Below are positions 48,847 through 60,307 of a stretch of 64,000 bases of DNA, piece after piece. The notes beneath the pieces are model-generated. The model was given only the letters and a program-made list of their open reading frames with translations, did not search any database and was not told the DNA's origin. Numbering within the stretch: the stretch's first letter is position 1; every line of letters begins with the position of its first letter. Origin of the DNA: Neobacillus sp. PS3-40. GTDB taxonomy: Bacteria; Bacillota; Bacilli; Bacillales; Cytobacillaceae. The stretch is taken from positions 2,271,001 to 2,335,000 of the forward strand of contig NZ_CP133266.1 in NCBI RefSeq assembly GCF_030915485.1, written 5' to 3'. The position numbers and the translations under genes are program-made.

Positions 48847-50232
48847 CTATTTACCTAAACAAAATTGGGAGAATAACTGGTCAATGAGGCTTTCATGAAT
48901 GCTTTCACCAATAATTTCACCAAGCAACTCCCATGTTCTTGTTAAATCAATCTGGACGATATCAATTGGTATTCCCAAATCGATACCCTCGGTTGCTTCT
49001 TCAATTGAGTGTAGTGCTTGGTTTAACAGGGCAATATGCCGACTATTTGACACATATGTCATATCGCCAGTTTCAATCGAACCTGCAAAGAATAATGAAG
49101 CAATCGCTTCTTCTAATTCATCTATACCCCTATCTTCTAAAAGTGAGGTAGCAATGATTTTATGATTGTGGGCTAATTCCTGCACTCGGTCCATTTCGAT
49201 TTGTTGGGGAAGATCAGTTTTGTTGACAATAACAATTACGTCCATGCCAACAACCGCCTTAAAAAGATTCTCATCTTCTACTGTTAATGGATCTGAGGAA
49301 TTTAATACAAGTAAAAGTAAATCAGCTTCTTTTAATACTTGACGGGATCGTTCGACTCCAATTCGCTCAACAATATCTTCGGTTTCCCTAATTCCAGCTG
49401 TATCTAAGAGCTTTAAAGGGACACCTCTAACATTTACATATTCTTCAATGACATCACGGGTCGTTCCTGGTATATCAGTAACAATAGCTTTATTTTCATG
49501 TACTAAACTATTTAATAAAGATGATTTACCTACATTTGGTCGCCCTATAATAACTGTTGAAAGTCCTTCTCGTAAAATTTTTCCCTGTTCAGACGTCTGT
49601 AAAAGCCCCTTAATTTCTGAATGAATGAGAGAAGTCTTTTCCTTCAACATTTTATGAGTCATTTCTTCCACATCTTCGTACTCTGGATAATCAATATTTA
49701 CTTCAACATGGGCAAGTGTTTCTAAAATTTCTTGTCTTAAATGGCGTATTAGTTTGGACAACCGTCCTTCGATTTGTCCAAGAGCAACGTTCATCGCTCT
49801 GTCCGTTTTTGCCCTAATCAAATCCATAACCGCTTCTGCCTGTGACAAATCGATTCTCCCATTTAGGAAAGCACGTTTTGTAAATTCACCAGGTTCAGCA
49901 AGTACTGCACCATTATTCAAGATAAGCTGCAAAACACGATTGACTGATACAATCCCACCATGGCAGTTAATTTCAACAATATCTTCTTTCGTGAAGGTTT
50001 TTGGCCCCCTCATTACAGAAACCATTACTTCCTCAACAATTTGTCCATTTTTCGGGTCAAATAAATGACCATAGTGAATTGTATGCGTCGGAACTTCCTT
50101 TAGCCTTTTCTCAGTAATGCCTTTAAATACTTTATCAGCTATACTAATGGATTCCTCTCCGCTCAATCGAACAATTGCAATTGCGCCCTCACCCATTGGC
50201 GTTGAAATAGCCGCAATTGTATCGAACTCCAT
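48847..50232 (-). CDS. mnmE: tRNA modification GTPase MnmE
   Basis: Protein of 461 residues: N-terminal folate-binding dimer domain, helical domain, inserted G domain ([24 protein letters not shown]), and C-terminal F-C-L-G-K with the catalytic cysteine. Partner of MnmG. The ATG at 50230-50232 is six bases after GAGGTG; the earlier GTG lies within that site. Confidence 0.97.
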   Translation of the reverse strand: MEFDTIAAISTPMGEGAIAIVRLSGEESISIADKVFKGITEKRLKEVPTHTIHYGHLFDPKNGQIVEEVMVSVMRGPKTFTKEDIVEINCHGGIVSVNRVLQLILNNGAVLAEPGEFTKRAFLNGRIDLSQAEAVMDLIRAKTDRAMNVALGQIEGRLSKLIRHLRQEILETLAHVEVNIDYPEYEDVEEMTHKMLKEKTSLIHSEIKGLLQTSEQGKILREGLSTVIIGRPNVGKSSLLNSLVHENKAIVTDIPGTTRDVIEEYVNVRGVPLKLLDTAGIRETEDIVERIGVERSRQVLKEADLLLLVLNSSDPLTVEDENLFKAVVGMDVIVIVNKTDLPQQIEMDRVQELAHNHKIIATSLLEDRGIDELEEAIASLFFAGSIETGDMTYVSNSRHIALLNQALHSIEEATEGIDLGIPIDIVQIDLTRTWELLGEIIGESIHESLIDQLFSQFCLGK

Positions 50233-50421
50233 TTCATTCACCTCACTTATAACCGATTTATTTTTATTAATAAATTACACTTTTATCTCAAATTATTAGA
50301 ATACCACACAAGTCTTTTTTTAGAAAAGCACAATCGCCCTTTGATTAGGAGCATTGCTTAAAAACTGCACATTACTGTACTGGTCTTCTTGCACTAGACA
50401 TTTCTCTTCTTACCTTGATAT

Positions 50422-50478
50422 TTATCCACATTTTTTTTACTCATTTCATATTATTTTAACTTATCCACATGTGAATAA
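50422..50478. promoter_or_regulatory. DnaA boxes between mnmE and jag
   Basis: TTATCCACA at 50422-50430 and 50461-50469, the second meeting an inverted near-copy TGTGAATAA (50470-50478) head to head. As I recall, jag is also one of the B. subtilis DnaA-box cluster loci. Confidence 0.65.
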
Positions 50479-50531
50479 CAATAAATCGAAAAAAACTAAG
50501 GTGACTACTCCAATGCTTTTTCAAAAATCAC

Positions 50532-50565
50532 AAAAAAAAAACACCCTATACAGATTAGGATGTTT
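50532..50565 (-). terminator. Terminator of the rpmH-rnpA-yidC-jag run
   Basis: On the minus strand AACATCCTA and TAGGGTGTT pair and are followed by a run of T residues. Confidence 0.8.
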
Positions 50566-50575
50566 TCAAAAAGGA

Positions 50576-51196
50576 TTACTTTAAAGGTGTGATAACAATA
50601 AATCGATGTGGTTCATTTCCATCAGAAAATGTTTTTACACGTTTATTTTCGGCTAAAGCAGTATGAATTACTTTGCGCTCATATGAAGGCATTGGTTCTA
50701 AAGTAACACTTTTCCCAGTTCTAATAGCCTTTTGGGAAAGTCGCCACGCCAGTTGAACCAGTGTGTCATTTCTTCTTTTCCGGTAATCCTCGGCATCCAA
50801 AATTAACGTTAGGTATTGGTCAGAGTAACGATTAATTACCAGTTGGGTTAAATATTGGAGCGAATTAAGCGTTTGGCCCCTTTTTCCGATCAACAGAGCT
50901 ATTTTTTCTCCTGTCAATGTAAAGTGAATATGTTTTCCATCCCGCTTTACATCAATTTCGATCGGTGCTCCCATTTTTTCGCTTATCTGGCTTAAAAAAT
51001 TCCTCGCCTCATCTAAAGCGTCTATTTTTACAATTACCTTTACGATTGCTGGACGTGATCCAAAAATACCAAAAAGTCCTTTTTTTCCTTCATCAATAAT
51101 GGAGATATCTGCGCGGTCTCTTGTTGTTTTTAATTGAGCTAAAGCTGATTCTACTGCTTCTTCGACAGTTTGTCCTGTAGCAGTTACCTGTTTCAC
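50576..51196 (-). CDS. jag: RNA-binding protein Jag/KhpB
   Basis: Protein of 206 residues: Jag-N domain, KH domain ([11 protein letters not shown]) and R3H domain (R-K-V-I-H-T-A-L). It binds RNA with KhpA and influences division and wall synthesis. Its GTG shares GTGA with the yidC stop, so translation is coupled. Confidence 0.94.
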   Translation of the reverse strand: MKQVTATGQTVEEAVESALAQLKTTRDRADISIIDEGKKGLFGIFGSRPAIVKVIVKIDALDEARNFLSQISEKMGAPIEIDVKRDGKHIHFTLTGEKIALLIGKRGQTLNSLQYLTQLVINRYSDQYLTLILDAEDYRKRRNDTLVQLAWRLSQKAIRTGKSVTLEPMPSYERKVIHTALAENKRVKTFSDGNEPHRFIVITPLK

Positions 51197-51969
51197 TTCT
51201 TTGCTCCTCCCGCATTACCAGTTGCTGACGTTTTCAGCTCTGGTCCTTTTATAAAGTAGGTTTGAACAATCATAAAAATATTTCCGACTACCCAATATAA
51301 AGAAAGAGCTGCCGGATAGCTAAAAGCAAAAACAACAATCATAATTGGCATCATCCAGAGCATCATACCCATTTGAGGGTTCTGATTAGCAGTTCCAGCC
51401 ATCATCATTTTTTGTTGAATGAACGTCGTAATCCCCGCAATGATCGGCAAAATATAATATGGATCCTTTTCTCCAAGATCAAACCAAAGGAAGCTATCCT
51501 GTGCAATTGCTGCCGTTCTTGTAATAGCATGATAGAAACCAATTAAAATAGGCATTTGAATTAATAACGGGAAACATCCTGCCATTGGATTAACGCCATT
51601 TTTTTGAAAAAGGGCCATTGTTTCTTGTTGCAGTTGCTGCTGAGTCTTTTGATCTTTGGAGCTATATTTCTTTTTAAGTTCTGCTAATTGAGGCTGTAAT
51701 GTTTGCATGGCTTTTGAACTTCTAGTCTGTTTAACCATTAATGGCAATAAAATTAACCGGATTAAGATAGTAACTGCTATAATGGATAATCCAAAACTAC
51801 CTCCGAATATATCAGCCACTTTTATAATGAACCAAGATAAAGGATAAACAATATATTGATTCCAAATTCCGGTACTTTCTGGAGTAATAGGTTGCTTAAG
51901 TTGACTACATCCCGCTAACAGCAGGAATAAGGAAAGCACCCCGATCAAAAGTAATATTCGTCTTTTCAA
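51193..51969 (-). CDS. yidC: Membrane protein insertase YidC/SpoIIIJ
   Basis: Lipoprotein insertase of 258 residues. A signal peptide ends in the lipobox L-L-A-G-C; five spans follow, with the conserved pore arginine in [12 protein letters not shown]. It inserts membrane proteins with or without Sec, and in B. subtilis supports sporulation. TTG start after AGGAGG. Confidence 0.95.
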   Translation of the reverse strand: MKRRILLLIGVLSLFLLLAGCSQLKQPITPESTGIWNQYIVYPLSWFIIKVADIFGGSFGLSIIAVTILIRLILLPLMVKQTRSSKAMQTLQPQLAELKKKYSSKDQKTQQQLQQETMALFQKNGVNPMAGCFPLLIQMPILIGFYHAITRTAAIAQDSFLWFDLGEKDPYYILPIIAGITTFIQQKMMMAGTANQNPQMGMMLWMMPIMIVVFAFSYPAALSLYWVVGNIFMIVQTYFIKGPELKTSATGNAGGAKK

Positions 51970-52108
51970 CCAAATTTTCCTCCTAACATATTTATATTAA
52001 TCGCTATGTTAAATAACTCTGTCAATTTAACAAAGCCATTTTAATAGTAAATTATTAAACAGAATATGTATGGGTTTTAAACAGCAATAGATAGTTTGTA
52101 TAAAGAAA

Positions 52109-52200
52109 ACTCGCTGATTGGCGTGCCCCTAAGGGCGATGATTAGGCGAAGTTGCCCTTATGCACTAGCAGAATTTATGGATATAAATTCTGCTTAGCCT
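52109..52200 (+). repeat. Dispersed hairpin repeat, family B, copy 2
   Basis: AACTCGCTGATTGGCG, CCCCTAAGGGCGATGA and GTTGCCCTTATGC in the same order as 18787-18873 (reverse strand), followed by a hairpin AGCAGAATTT...AAATTCTGCTTAGCC that is shared with 56219-56267. It occupies the gap between yidC and rnpA; nothing else is visible there. Confidence 0.7.
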
Positions 52201-52226
52201 AAAAAGGGAGGAATTTAAGCAAGTGC

Positions 52227-52598
52227 TTAAACTCCCCTATTTATATGACCAACATTCTCTTTCTTTAAAACCTTGCCAACTTTAAGAACATGCGTCAAAC
52301 TTTTCTTTACTTCAAAAAAGTCCATGTCAGCCGCAGGTTTCCTAGCTATAATCACATAATCATTTCCAGTATAAATCAAATCATTCAATTCGAAAATAGA
52401 TTGTCTTATATACCTTTTAATTTTATTTCTTATCACGGAATTGCCAACCTTTTTACTAACTGAAAGGCCCACTCGAAAAGATACCTGTTCCTCTTTTCGC
52501 AAAGCATAAATGACAAACTGCCTATTTGCGAATGATCGACCTTTTTGGAATGCTTCTTGAAATTCTTTATTTTTTTTAATTCGAAATTCTTTTTTCAT
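52227..52598 (-). CDS. rnpA: Ribonuclease P protein component
   Basis: Basic protein of 123 residues that joins the RnpB RNA to mature tRNA 5' ends. The signature is [11 protein letters not shown], preceded by [10 protein letters not shown]. It follows rpmH, separated by an attenuating hairpin. Confidence 0.95.
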   Translation of the reverse strand: MKKEFRIKKNKEFQEAFQKGRSFANRQFVIYALRKEEQVSFRVGLSVSKKVGNSVIRNKIKRYIRQSIFELNDLIYTGNDYVIIARKPAADMDFFEVKKSLTHVLKVGKVLKKENVGHINRGV

Positions 52599-52674
52599 GG
52601 AAAAACACCCTCAGTTTTTGGATCATCCAATAGATTGATGATTATTTCTCCCACTGGTAAAAGTCCCTTTATGA

Positions 52675-52706
52675 GAAAAAAGACCACTGAGACGTTTCAG
52701 TGGTCT
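52675..52706 (-). terminator. Attenuator/terminator overlapping the rpmH stop
   Basis: On the minus strand GACCACTGA and TCAGTGGTC form a perfect stem that starts in the stop codon, followed by TTTTTTC. It likely lowers rnpA message relative to rpmH. Confidence 0.85.
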
Positions 52707-52839
52707 ATGCTGATAATACTTTTCTTCCTTTACGACGGCGACGAGCTAAGACGTTACGTCCGTTTGATGAGCTCATTCTACTACGAAAACCGTGTACTTT
52801 ACTATGTTTTCTTTTATTAGGTTGATAAGTTCTTTTCAC
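52705..52839 (-). CDS. rpmH: 50S ribosomal protein L34
   Basis: A 44-residue, very basic protein read as [11 protein letters not shown] and ending [15 protein letters not shown] start with GGGAGGTG upstream. It lies divergent to dnaA, as in nearly all bacilli. Confidence 0.97.
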   Translation of the reverse strand: MKRTYQPNKRKHSKVHGFRSRMSSSNGRNVLARRRRKGRKVLSA

Positions 52840-53040
52840 TATATGACACCTCCCTGAGGAATAGCTGTTACAGACAGTCTTAACTATTATAAAGACGACT
52901 ACTTAAAATTGTCAACCACTCTCAACATATTATGCCCTATTTTCAAATTTTTTTCAAAGGTTTTAATAGAAAGTCTAAATTTAACAATTCAAAGTTTGTC
53001 TAACACACTAACCTTAGAACAAACAAAACGTACTTTTTTC

Positions 53041-53320
53041 CCCCTGTGGATAAAAAAATCGACAAATTCCCCCATCTTCACAATTTATCGACAGGTTTTT
53101 CACAAATCATTAGGTTGTGGACAAATAACATACACACAATCTCATGGTTGTGGATAAACTTTCGAAAAACATTGCGCCTCTTGCAAATTTTTGATATTAT
53201 ATTTGTGTTTTCACTCTGAATAACTCGATCATAAATAAAGGTTATCCACATTTTGTGGATAACCTGTGGATAGGTTATTCATCCACACTGTAGAAACTTG
53301 TCCACAACAAGTGGATAGTG
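53041..53320. other. oriC: oriC, upstream DnaA-box cluster
   Basis: Perfect DnaA boxes at 53045-53053, 53149-53157, 53242-53250 and 53254-53262, with one-mismatch boxes at 53116, 53265, 53279 and 53298. The pair at 53242-53262 forms a palindrome GGTTATCCACA-TTT-TGTGGATAACC. This is the rpmH-dnaA half of a bipartite Bacillus-type origin and also the dnaA promoter region (52840-53541). Confidence 0.92.
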
Positions 53321-53541
53321 TCGAAACTTCACTCCTTTTCTTATATATATATTTTTCCACATTCATTACTCTGTATATTTATAAAATTATAGGATTTAGA
53401 GGGTTAAAAACCTGTATTATTCGTGCCAAATTTAAGTATGCTAATGGACAAAAAGGCATTTGTAAAAGTAGGGATTGTTTAAATAAATCCTACAAACTTA
53501 ACGGATACATTTACATTTCTACAAAAAGGAGGGATACTCGT

Positions 53542-54888
53542 TTGGAAAACATTGCAGATCTTTGGAATACGGCGCTTGGAAACATAGAGAAAAAGATCAG
53601 CAAACCTAGCTTTGAAACATGGCTTAAGTCAACAAAGGCTCATTCTCTTCAAGGCAATTTGCTTATTATAACAGCCCCTAATGAATTTGCCCGTGACTGG
53701 CTGGAAGAGCGCTATTCGCAACTAATTGCTGGAATTTTATATGAGATAACTGGCGAAGAACTTACTGCCAAATTTATTATTCCACAAAACCAAAGTGAAG
53801 AAGAACCTGATTTACCTTTGCCTCCAAAGAGGAGTAAAAAGGATGATGAACAAGTTGATTTTCCACAAAATATGTTAAATCCTAAATACTTGTTCGATTC
53901 ATTTGTAATTGGCTCAGGAAACAGATTTGCCCATGCTGCATCCCTTGCAGTTGCTGAAGCGCCCGCAAAAGCCTATAACCCTTTATTCATTTATGGAGGC
54001 GTTGGTTTAGGTAAAACCCACTTAATGCATGCCATTGGTCATTATGTAATTGAACATAATCCTTCAGCAAAAGTGGTCTATTTATCATCAGAAAAGTTTA
54101 CAAATGAGTTTATTAACTCAATCAGGGACAATAAAGCAGTTCAATTCCGCAATAAATATCGAAATGTGGATGTTTTATTGATAGATGATATTCAATTCTT
54201 AGCTGGAAAAGAATCAACTCAAGAAGAATTCTTCCATACGTTTAATGCCCTTCACGATGAAAGTAAACAAATTGTAATCTCAAGTGACCGGCCACCAAGG
54301 GAAATACCAACATTAGAAGATCGACTAAGGTCCCGTTTCGAATGGGGTTTAATTACAGATATCACTCCTCCAGATTTGGAAACAAGGATTGCTATACTGA
54401 GGAAAAAGGCCAGGGCAGAAGGTTTAGATATACCTAATGAAGCCATGCTTTATATTGCTAATCAAATTGATACAAACATTCGGGAACTTGAGGGAGCATT
54501 AATTCGGGTTGTCGCCTATTCATCTTTAATCAATAAAGATATTAATGCAGATCTGGCTGCGGAAGCATTAAAGGATATCATCCCTAGTTCGAAGCCAAGA
54601 ATCATTACTATACTTGAGATACAAAAGGTTGTCGGCCAACATTATAGTATTAAACTTGAGGATTTTAAGGCAAAGAAACGAACGAAATCTGTTGCTTTTC
54701 CAAGGCAAGTTGCTATGTATTTATCACGGGAGCTAACAGATTATTCTTTGCCTAAAATTGGTGAGGAATTTGGGGGAAGGGATCACACAACGGTTATTCA
54801 CGCCCATGAAAAAATTTCAAAACTTCTTCAGACCGATTCGCAATTACAAAGACAAGTAAAAGAGATACATGAGATTTTAAAAGTCTAG
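53542..54888 (+). CDS. dnaA: Chromosomal replication initiator DnaA
   Basis: AAA+ initiator of 448 residues. Domain I starts M(L)-E-N-I-A-D-L-W-N; Walker A is G-G-V-G-L-G-K-T-H, Walker B L-L-I-D-D-I-Q-F; domain IV ends with [13 protein letters not shown] for DNA binding. TTG start after AAGGAGGG. The longer open frame from 53266 runs through DnaA boxes and is not translated. Confidence 0.97.
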   Translation: MENIADLWNTALGNIEKKISKPSFETWLKSTKAHSLQGNLLIITAPNEFARDWLEERYSQLIAGILYEITGEELTAKFIIPQNQSEEEPDLPLPPKRSKKDDEQVDFPQNMLNPKYLFDSFVIGSGNRFAHAASLAVAEAPAKAYNPLFIYGGVGLGKTHLMHAIGHYVIEHNPSAKVVYLSSEKFTNEFINSIRDNKAVQFRNKYRNVDVLLIDDIQFLAGKESTQEEFFHTFNALHDESKQIVISSDRPPREIPTLEDRLRSRFEWGLITDITPPDLETRIAILRKKARAEGLDIPNEAMLYIANQIDTNIRELEGALIRVVAYSSLINKDINADLAAEALKDIIPSSKPRIITILEIQKVVGQHYSIKLEDFKAKKRTKSVAFPRQVAMYLSRELTDYSLPKIGEEFGGRDHTTVIHAHEKISKLLQTDSQLQRQVKEIHEILKV

Positions 54889-54920
54889 TATTTTATGTGA
54901 ATAACTTTGCTCTGTTTATA

Positions 54921-55050
54921 CACAGTCTATCCACATGTGGATAGACTGTGTTTCCTTTGAAATAAATACGTTATCCACATACTAACAGGCCCTACTAGTA
55001 CTTCTACTATTTTTTTAAATTCTAATATAATATATAAAGCAACTTTAAAA
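54921..55050. other. oriC: oriC, dnaA-dnaN half with unwinding region
   Basis: A 30-bp perfect palindrome (54921-54950) contains two head-to-head boxes, CTATCCACA and TGTGGATAG. A perfect box TTATCCACA follows at 54971-54979, then a GC stretch GGCCC and the repeated triplets CTACTAGTACTTCTACTA, which read as DnaA-trios, and the AT-rich unwinding element. The arrangement matches the basal unwinding system described in B. subtilis. Confidence 0.92.
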
Positions 55051-55075
55051 TAGACTAAAACGGAGGATCGATTTC

Positions 55076-56212
55076 ATGAAATTTATTATCCAACGAGATC
55101 GTTTAGTTCAAAGTGTACAAGATGTAATGAAAGCTGTGACATCAAGAACAACGATCCCAATCCTTACAGGGATAAAAATAGTTGCAACCACGGATGGAGT
55201 CACATTAACTGGCAGTGATTCTGATATTTCAATTGAATCTTTCATTCCTAGAGAAGAAAATGGAGATGAAATTGTCGAGATTAAACAAACAGGTGCCATC
55301 GTACTTCAAGCAAAGTTCTTTAGTGAAATTGTCAAAAAATTACCTACTGAAACTGTCGAAATGGAAGTATTAAATCACCTACAAACTGTTATTCGATATG
55401 GAAAATCAGAATTTAATCTTAATGGTCTTGATGCTGAAGAATACCCACACCTTCCACAAATTGAAGAAAACAACAAATTTCATATGGAAAATGATTTATT
55501 AAAAGCAATGATACGACAAACTGTCTTTGCAGTGTCCACCTCAGAAACACGCCCCATCTTGACAGGTGTCAACTGGAAGATTGAAAACAATGAGTTAACC
55601 TGTATTGCAACAGACAGCCATCGTCTCGCGATGAGAAAAGCAAAAATTGAAACGGAAAATAACGAATCATATAATGTCGTTATTCCAGGAAAGAGTCTAA
55701 ATGAGTTAAGTAAAATTATTGATGACTCAAATGAATTAATTGATATTGTCATTACTGAAAATCAAGTACTGTTTAAAGCAAAGCATTTATTATTCTTCTC
55801 TAGATTGTTAGAAGGAAACTATCCCGACACTTCTAGGCTTATACCAAGTGAAAGCAAAACAAATGTGACTGTAAAAGCAAAGGAATTTTTACATGCAATA
55901 GACCGTGCCTCTTTACTTGCCCGCGAGGGAAGAAATAACGTTGTTAAATTGTCTACCGTCGAAGCCGGTATTATTGAGATATCCTCTAACACACCCGAAG
56001 TTGGAAAGGTTATTGAGGAGATTCAAACTCAATCAATTGAGGGTGAAGAACTAAAGATATCCTTTAGTGCGAAATATATGATGGATGCTCTCAAGGCATT
56101 AGAAGGAACCGATATTAAAATAAGTTTCACAGGCGCAATGCGTCCATTCTTAATCGGACCACTTCATGATGAATCGATTTTGCAATTAATTTTACCAGTG
56201 AGAACATACTAA
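55076..56212 (+). CDS. dnaN: DNA polymerase III beta sliding clamp
   Basis: Clamp subunit of 378 residues with three clamp domains. The ends M-K-F-I-I-Q-R-D and L-P-V-R-T-Y are typical. It tethers the replicase to DNA. CGGAGG precedes the ATG. Confidence 0.97.
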   Translation: MKFIIQRDRLVQSVQDVMKAVTSRTTIPILTGIKIVATTDGVTLTGSDSDISIESFIPREENGDEIVEIKQTGAIVLQAKFFSEIVKKLPTETVEMEVLNHLQTVIRYGKSEFNLNGLDAEEYPHLPQIEENNKFHMENDLLKAMIRQTVFAVSTSETRPILTGVNWKIENNELTCIATDSHRLAMRKAKIETENNESYNVVIPGKSLNELSKIIDDSNELIDIVITENQVLFKAKHLLFFSRLLEGNYPDTSRLIPSESKTNVTVKAKEFLHAIDRASLLAREGRNNVVKLSTVEAGIIEISSNTPEVGKVIEEIQTQSIEGEELKISFSAKYMMDALKALEGTDIKISFTGAMRPFLIGPLHDESILQLILPVRTY

Positions 56213-56218
56213 GAAAAA

Positions 56219-56267
56219 TGCCCTTATGCACTAGCAGAATTTTCGGATATTAAATCTGCTTAGCTAA
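56219..56267 (+). repeat. Dispersed hairpin repeat, family B, partial copy 3
   Basis: TGCCCTTATGCACTAGCAGA and the hairpin ending CTGCTTAGC are nearly the same as the second half of 52109-52200. It sits just after the dnaN stop and may act as its terminator. The first half of the repeat is absent. Confidence 0.65.
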
Positions 56268-56427
56268 AAAAAATTCTAAAAGTCAAAAACTAAAAAGCTG
56301 CCATAAAAGGTGGTTTTTTCAGTTTAAATCAATTCTTTTTTTGTTTCTCCATGGTTTTCTTTGTATCTAGAAGGATTATTTAGTAAAATAAAGTTTTAGA
56401 GACCATTTCAGGAAAGGGTGAACTTTA

Positions 56428-56640
56428 ATGCCTACAGAAATAAAGGTCGAAACGGAATTTATAACCTTAGGGCAATTTCTTAAATTTGCTGATATCATTC
56501 AAACAGGTGGAATGGCAAAATGGTTTTTAAGTGAAAATACCATTCTTATAAACGAGGAACAAGATCAAAGAAGAGGAAGAAAGCTTTATGCTGGAGACAA
56601 AGTTCAGATTAAGGGCTTTGGTGAGTTTTTGATTGTCTAG
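56428..56640 (+). CDS. yaaA: S4-domain protein YaaA
   Basis: A 70-residue S4-type RNA-binding protein linked to ribosome assembly. G-G-M-A-K-W-F-L and G-R-K-L-Y-A-G-D-K-V are the S4 motif. AAAGGGTGA precedes the ATG. Upstream of recF as in B. subtilis. Confidence 0.92.
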   Translation: MPTEIKVETEFITLGQFLKFADIIQTGGMAKWFLSENTILINEEQDQRRGRKLYAGDKVQIKGFGEFLIV

Positions 56641-56684
56641 CTTCAGCTTTTTTGATTACCAAGTAGCTAAAGGATGCTAATACC

Positions 56685-57803
56685 ATGTATATCGAGCAAT
56701 TAGCCTTAAAAAATTATCGTAATTATGATGAATTGAATATTTCCTTTGAAAATAAAGTAAATGTCATCTTAGGTGAAAATGCTCAAGGGAAAACCAATGT
56801 GATGGAATCCATCTATGTTTTAGCTATGGCAAAATCGCACCGTACTTCAAATGATAAAGATCTTATTCGCTGGGATGAAGACTATGCTAAAATAGAAGGT
56901 AGAATCCTTAAACAATTTGGTTCTTTACCAATGCAACTGATCATCTCAAAAAAAGGGAAAAAGGCAAAGTGCAACCATATTGAACAACAAAAGTTAAGTC
57001 GATATGTTGGAAATATGAATGTTGTGATGTTTGCTCCGGAAGATCTCAATCTCGTAAAAGGCAGTCCACAAGTAAGACGCCGTTTTATTGATATGGAAAT
57101 TGGCCAGGTGTCCCCTATTTATTTACATGATATGAGTCAATATCAAAAGATACTTCAACAACGCAATCATTTTTTAAAAATGCTGCAAATAAAAAAACAA
57201 ACCGATCAAACGATGCTTGAAGTACTAACCGAGCAATTTATCCAAACAGCAGTAAAAATCATTTCCAAAAGATTTGAGTTTCTTCACTTGCTTGAAAATT
57301 GGGCTAAGCCTATTCACAAAGGTATTTCAAGAGGATTAGAAGAACTGAAAATTGAATATAAACCTTCAGTGGATGTATTAGAAGAACAAGATTTGTCGAA
57401 AATGATAGCATGCTTTGAGGAAAAATTTAACAAAGTTAAAACGAGGGAAATCGAACGTGGAACGACGTTGTTTGGTCCACACCGTGATGATTTACAATTT
57501 TCTGTCAATAATAGGGATATTCAAACGTTTGGATCGCAAGGTCAACAACGGACAACTGCCCTATCAGTAAAACTTGCCGAAATTGAATTAATTCATTCTG
57601 AAATTGGCGAATATCCAATTTTACTTCTTGACGATGTTTTATCTGAATTAGATGATTATCGTCAATCCCATTTATTAAATACCATTCAGGGTAAGGTTCA
57701 AACATTTGTTACAACAACAAGTGTTGAGGGAATTAATCATCAAACCTTGAGAGAAGCTTCGACTTTTTTGGTGGAGTCTGGAGCGATTAATAAAATTACC
57801 TGA
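56685..57803 (+). CDS. recF: DNA replication and repair protein RecF
   Basis: SMC-like ATPase of 372 residues. Walker [10 protein letters not shown] (about 30-38), signature F-G-S-Q-G-Q-Q-R-T, Walker [12 protein letters not shown]. It helps load RecA at gaps. It ends 8 bases before remB. Confidence 0.96.
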   Translation: MYIEQLALKNYRNYDELNISFENKVNVILGENAQGKTNVMESIYVLAMAKSHRTSNDKDLIRWDEDYAKIEGRILKQFGSLPMQLIISKKGKKAKCNHIEQQKLSRYVGNMNVVMFAPEDLNLVKGSPQVRRRFIDMEIGQVSPIYLHDMSQYQKILQQRNHFLKMLQIKKQTDQTMLEVLTEQFIQTAVKIISKRFEFLHLLENWAKPIHKGISRGLEELKIEYKPSVDVLEEQDLSKMIACFEEKFNKVKTREIERGTTLFGPHRDDLQFSVNNRDIQTFGSQGQQRTTALSVKLAEIELIHSEIGEYPILLLDDVLSELDDYRQSHLLNTIQGKVQTFVTTTSVEGINHQTLREASTFLVESGAINKIT

Positions 57804-57811
57804 GGTGTGAT

Positions 57812-58060
57812 ATGTATATTCATATTGGAGAAGACCTGAATGTCAGGGCAAAGGATGTCATTTCCATTTTGGATAAAGAGAGCGTCAACTCTTCATCATT
57901 GATTGAAGAGTTTTTAAAGCGTCATGAAGGGAATTTAATTAATCTTTCCAAAAATCCATTTAAATCGATTGTGATTACGAGTGACAAAGTTTATCTATCT
58001 CCCCTTGCTTCTGGAACATTAAAAAGACGCTCCAGTCAAATGAATATACAAGACTTTTAA
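57812..58060 (+). CDS. remB: Extracellular matrix regulator RemB (YaaB)
   Basis: An 82-residue protein beginning M-Y-I-H-I-G-E-D, DUF370-type, related to RemA. In B. subtilis it affects biofilm matrix genes. GAGGTG precedes the ATG. A weak hairpin (CCTCA...TGAGG) follows near 58085-58105. Confidence 0.9.
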   Translation: MYIHIGEDLNVRAKDVISILDKESVNSSSLIEEFLKRHEGNLINLSKNPFKSIVITSDKVYLSPLASGTLKRRSSQMNIQDF

Positions 58061-58215
58061 TTCAAAACGCCTATGATGCTAAAACCTCACATTCTAACAT
58101 GAGGAATTTTATAATTTAATTAATTAAGCCAGCATAAGGCGGTGTGAGCAACTGCTCTTCACCATTATTTCAAAACAATGTATGTAGTAGACCCTAGTAA
58201 AGAAAGTGTAGGTGA

Positions 58216-60150
<1,935 letters not shown>

Positions 60151-60218
60151 CGTTAGCCCGAACATAACTTGATTAGTAGGACGATCTAACAATTTAGACG
60201 TTAGACTTTCTTTTTAAA

Positions 60219-60248
60219 GGATAGAGGTTTGACCACTATCCTCCTTTT
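60219..60248 (+). terminator. Hairpin between gyrB and gyrA
   Basis: AGGATAG and CTATCCT pair and are followed by CCTTTT, so some transcripts may end before gyrA. Confidence 0.55.
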
Positions 60249-60307
60249 AGCTTATAAACACGTACAAGCTTTACCTATGAAGTTTTTCAAAATGGAGGTA
60301 TCTAAAT

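Noticed and set aside
53266..53541. N-terminal extension of dnaA
   Set aside because: The longer frame runs through DnaA boxes and has no ribosome site, while TTG at 53542 follows AAGGAGGG and starts the conserved domain I.
58081..58110. AAAACCTCAC...TGAGG motif resembling the att arms
   Set aside because: The GGTGAACC core is absent and the hairpin fits an ordinary terminator after remB.
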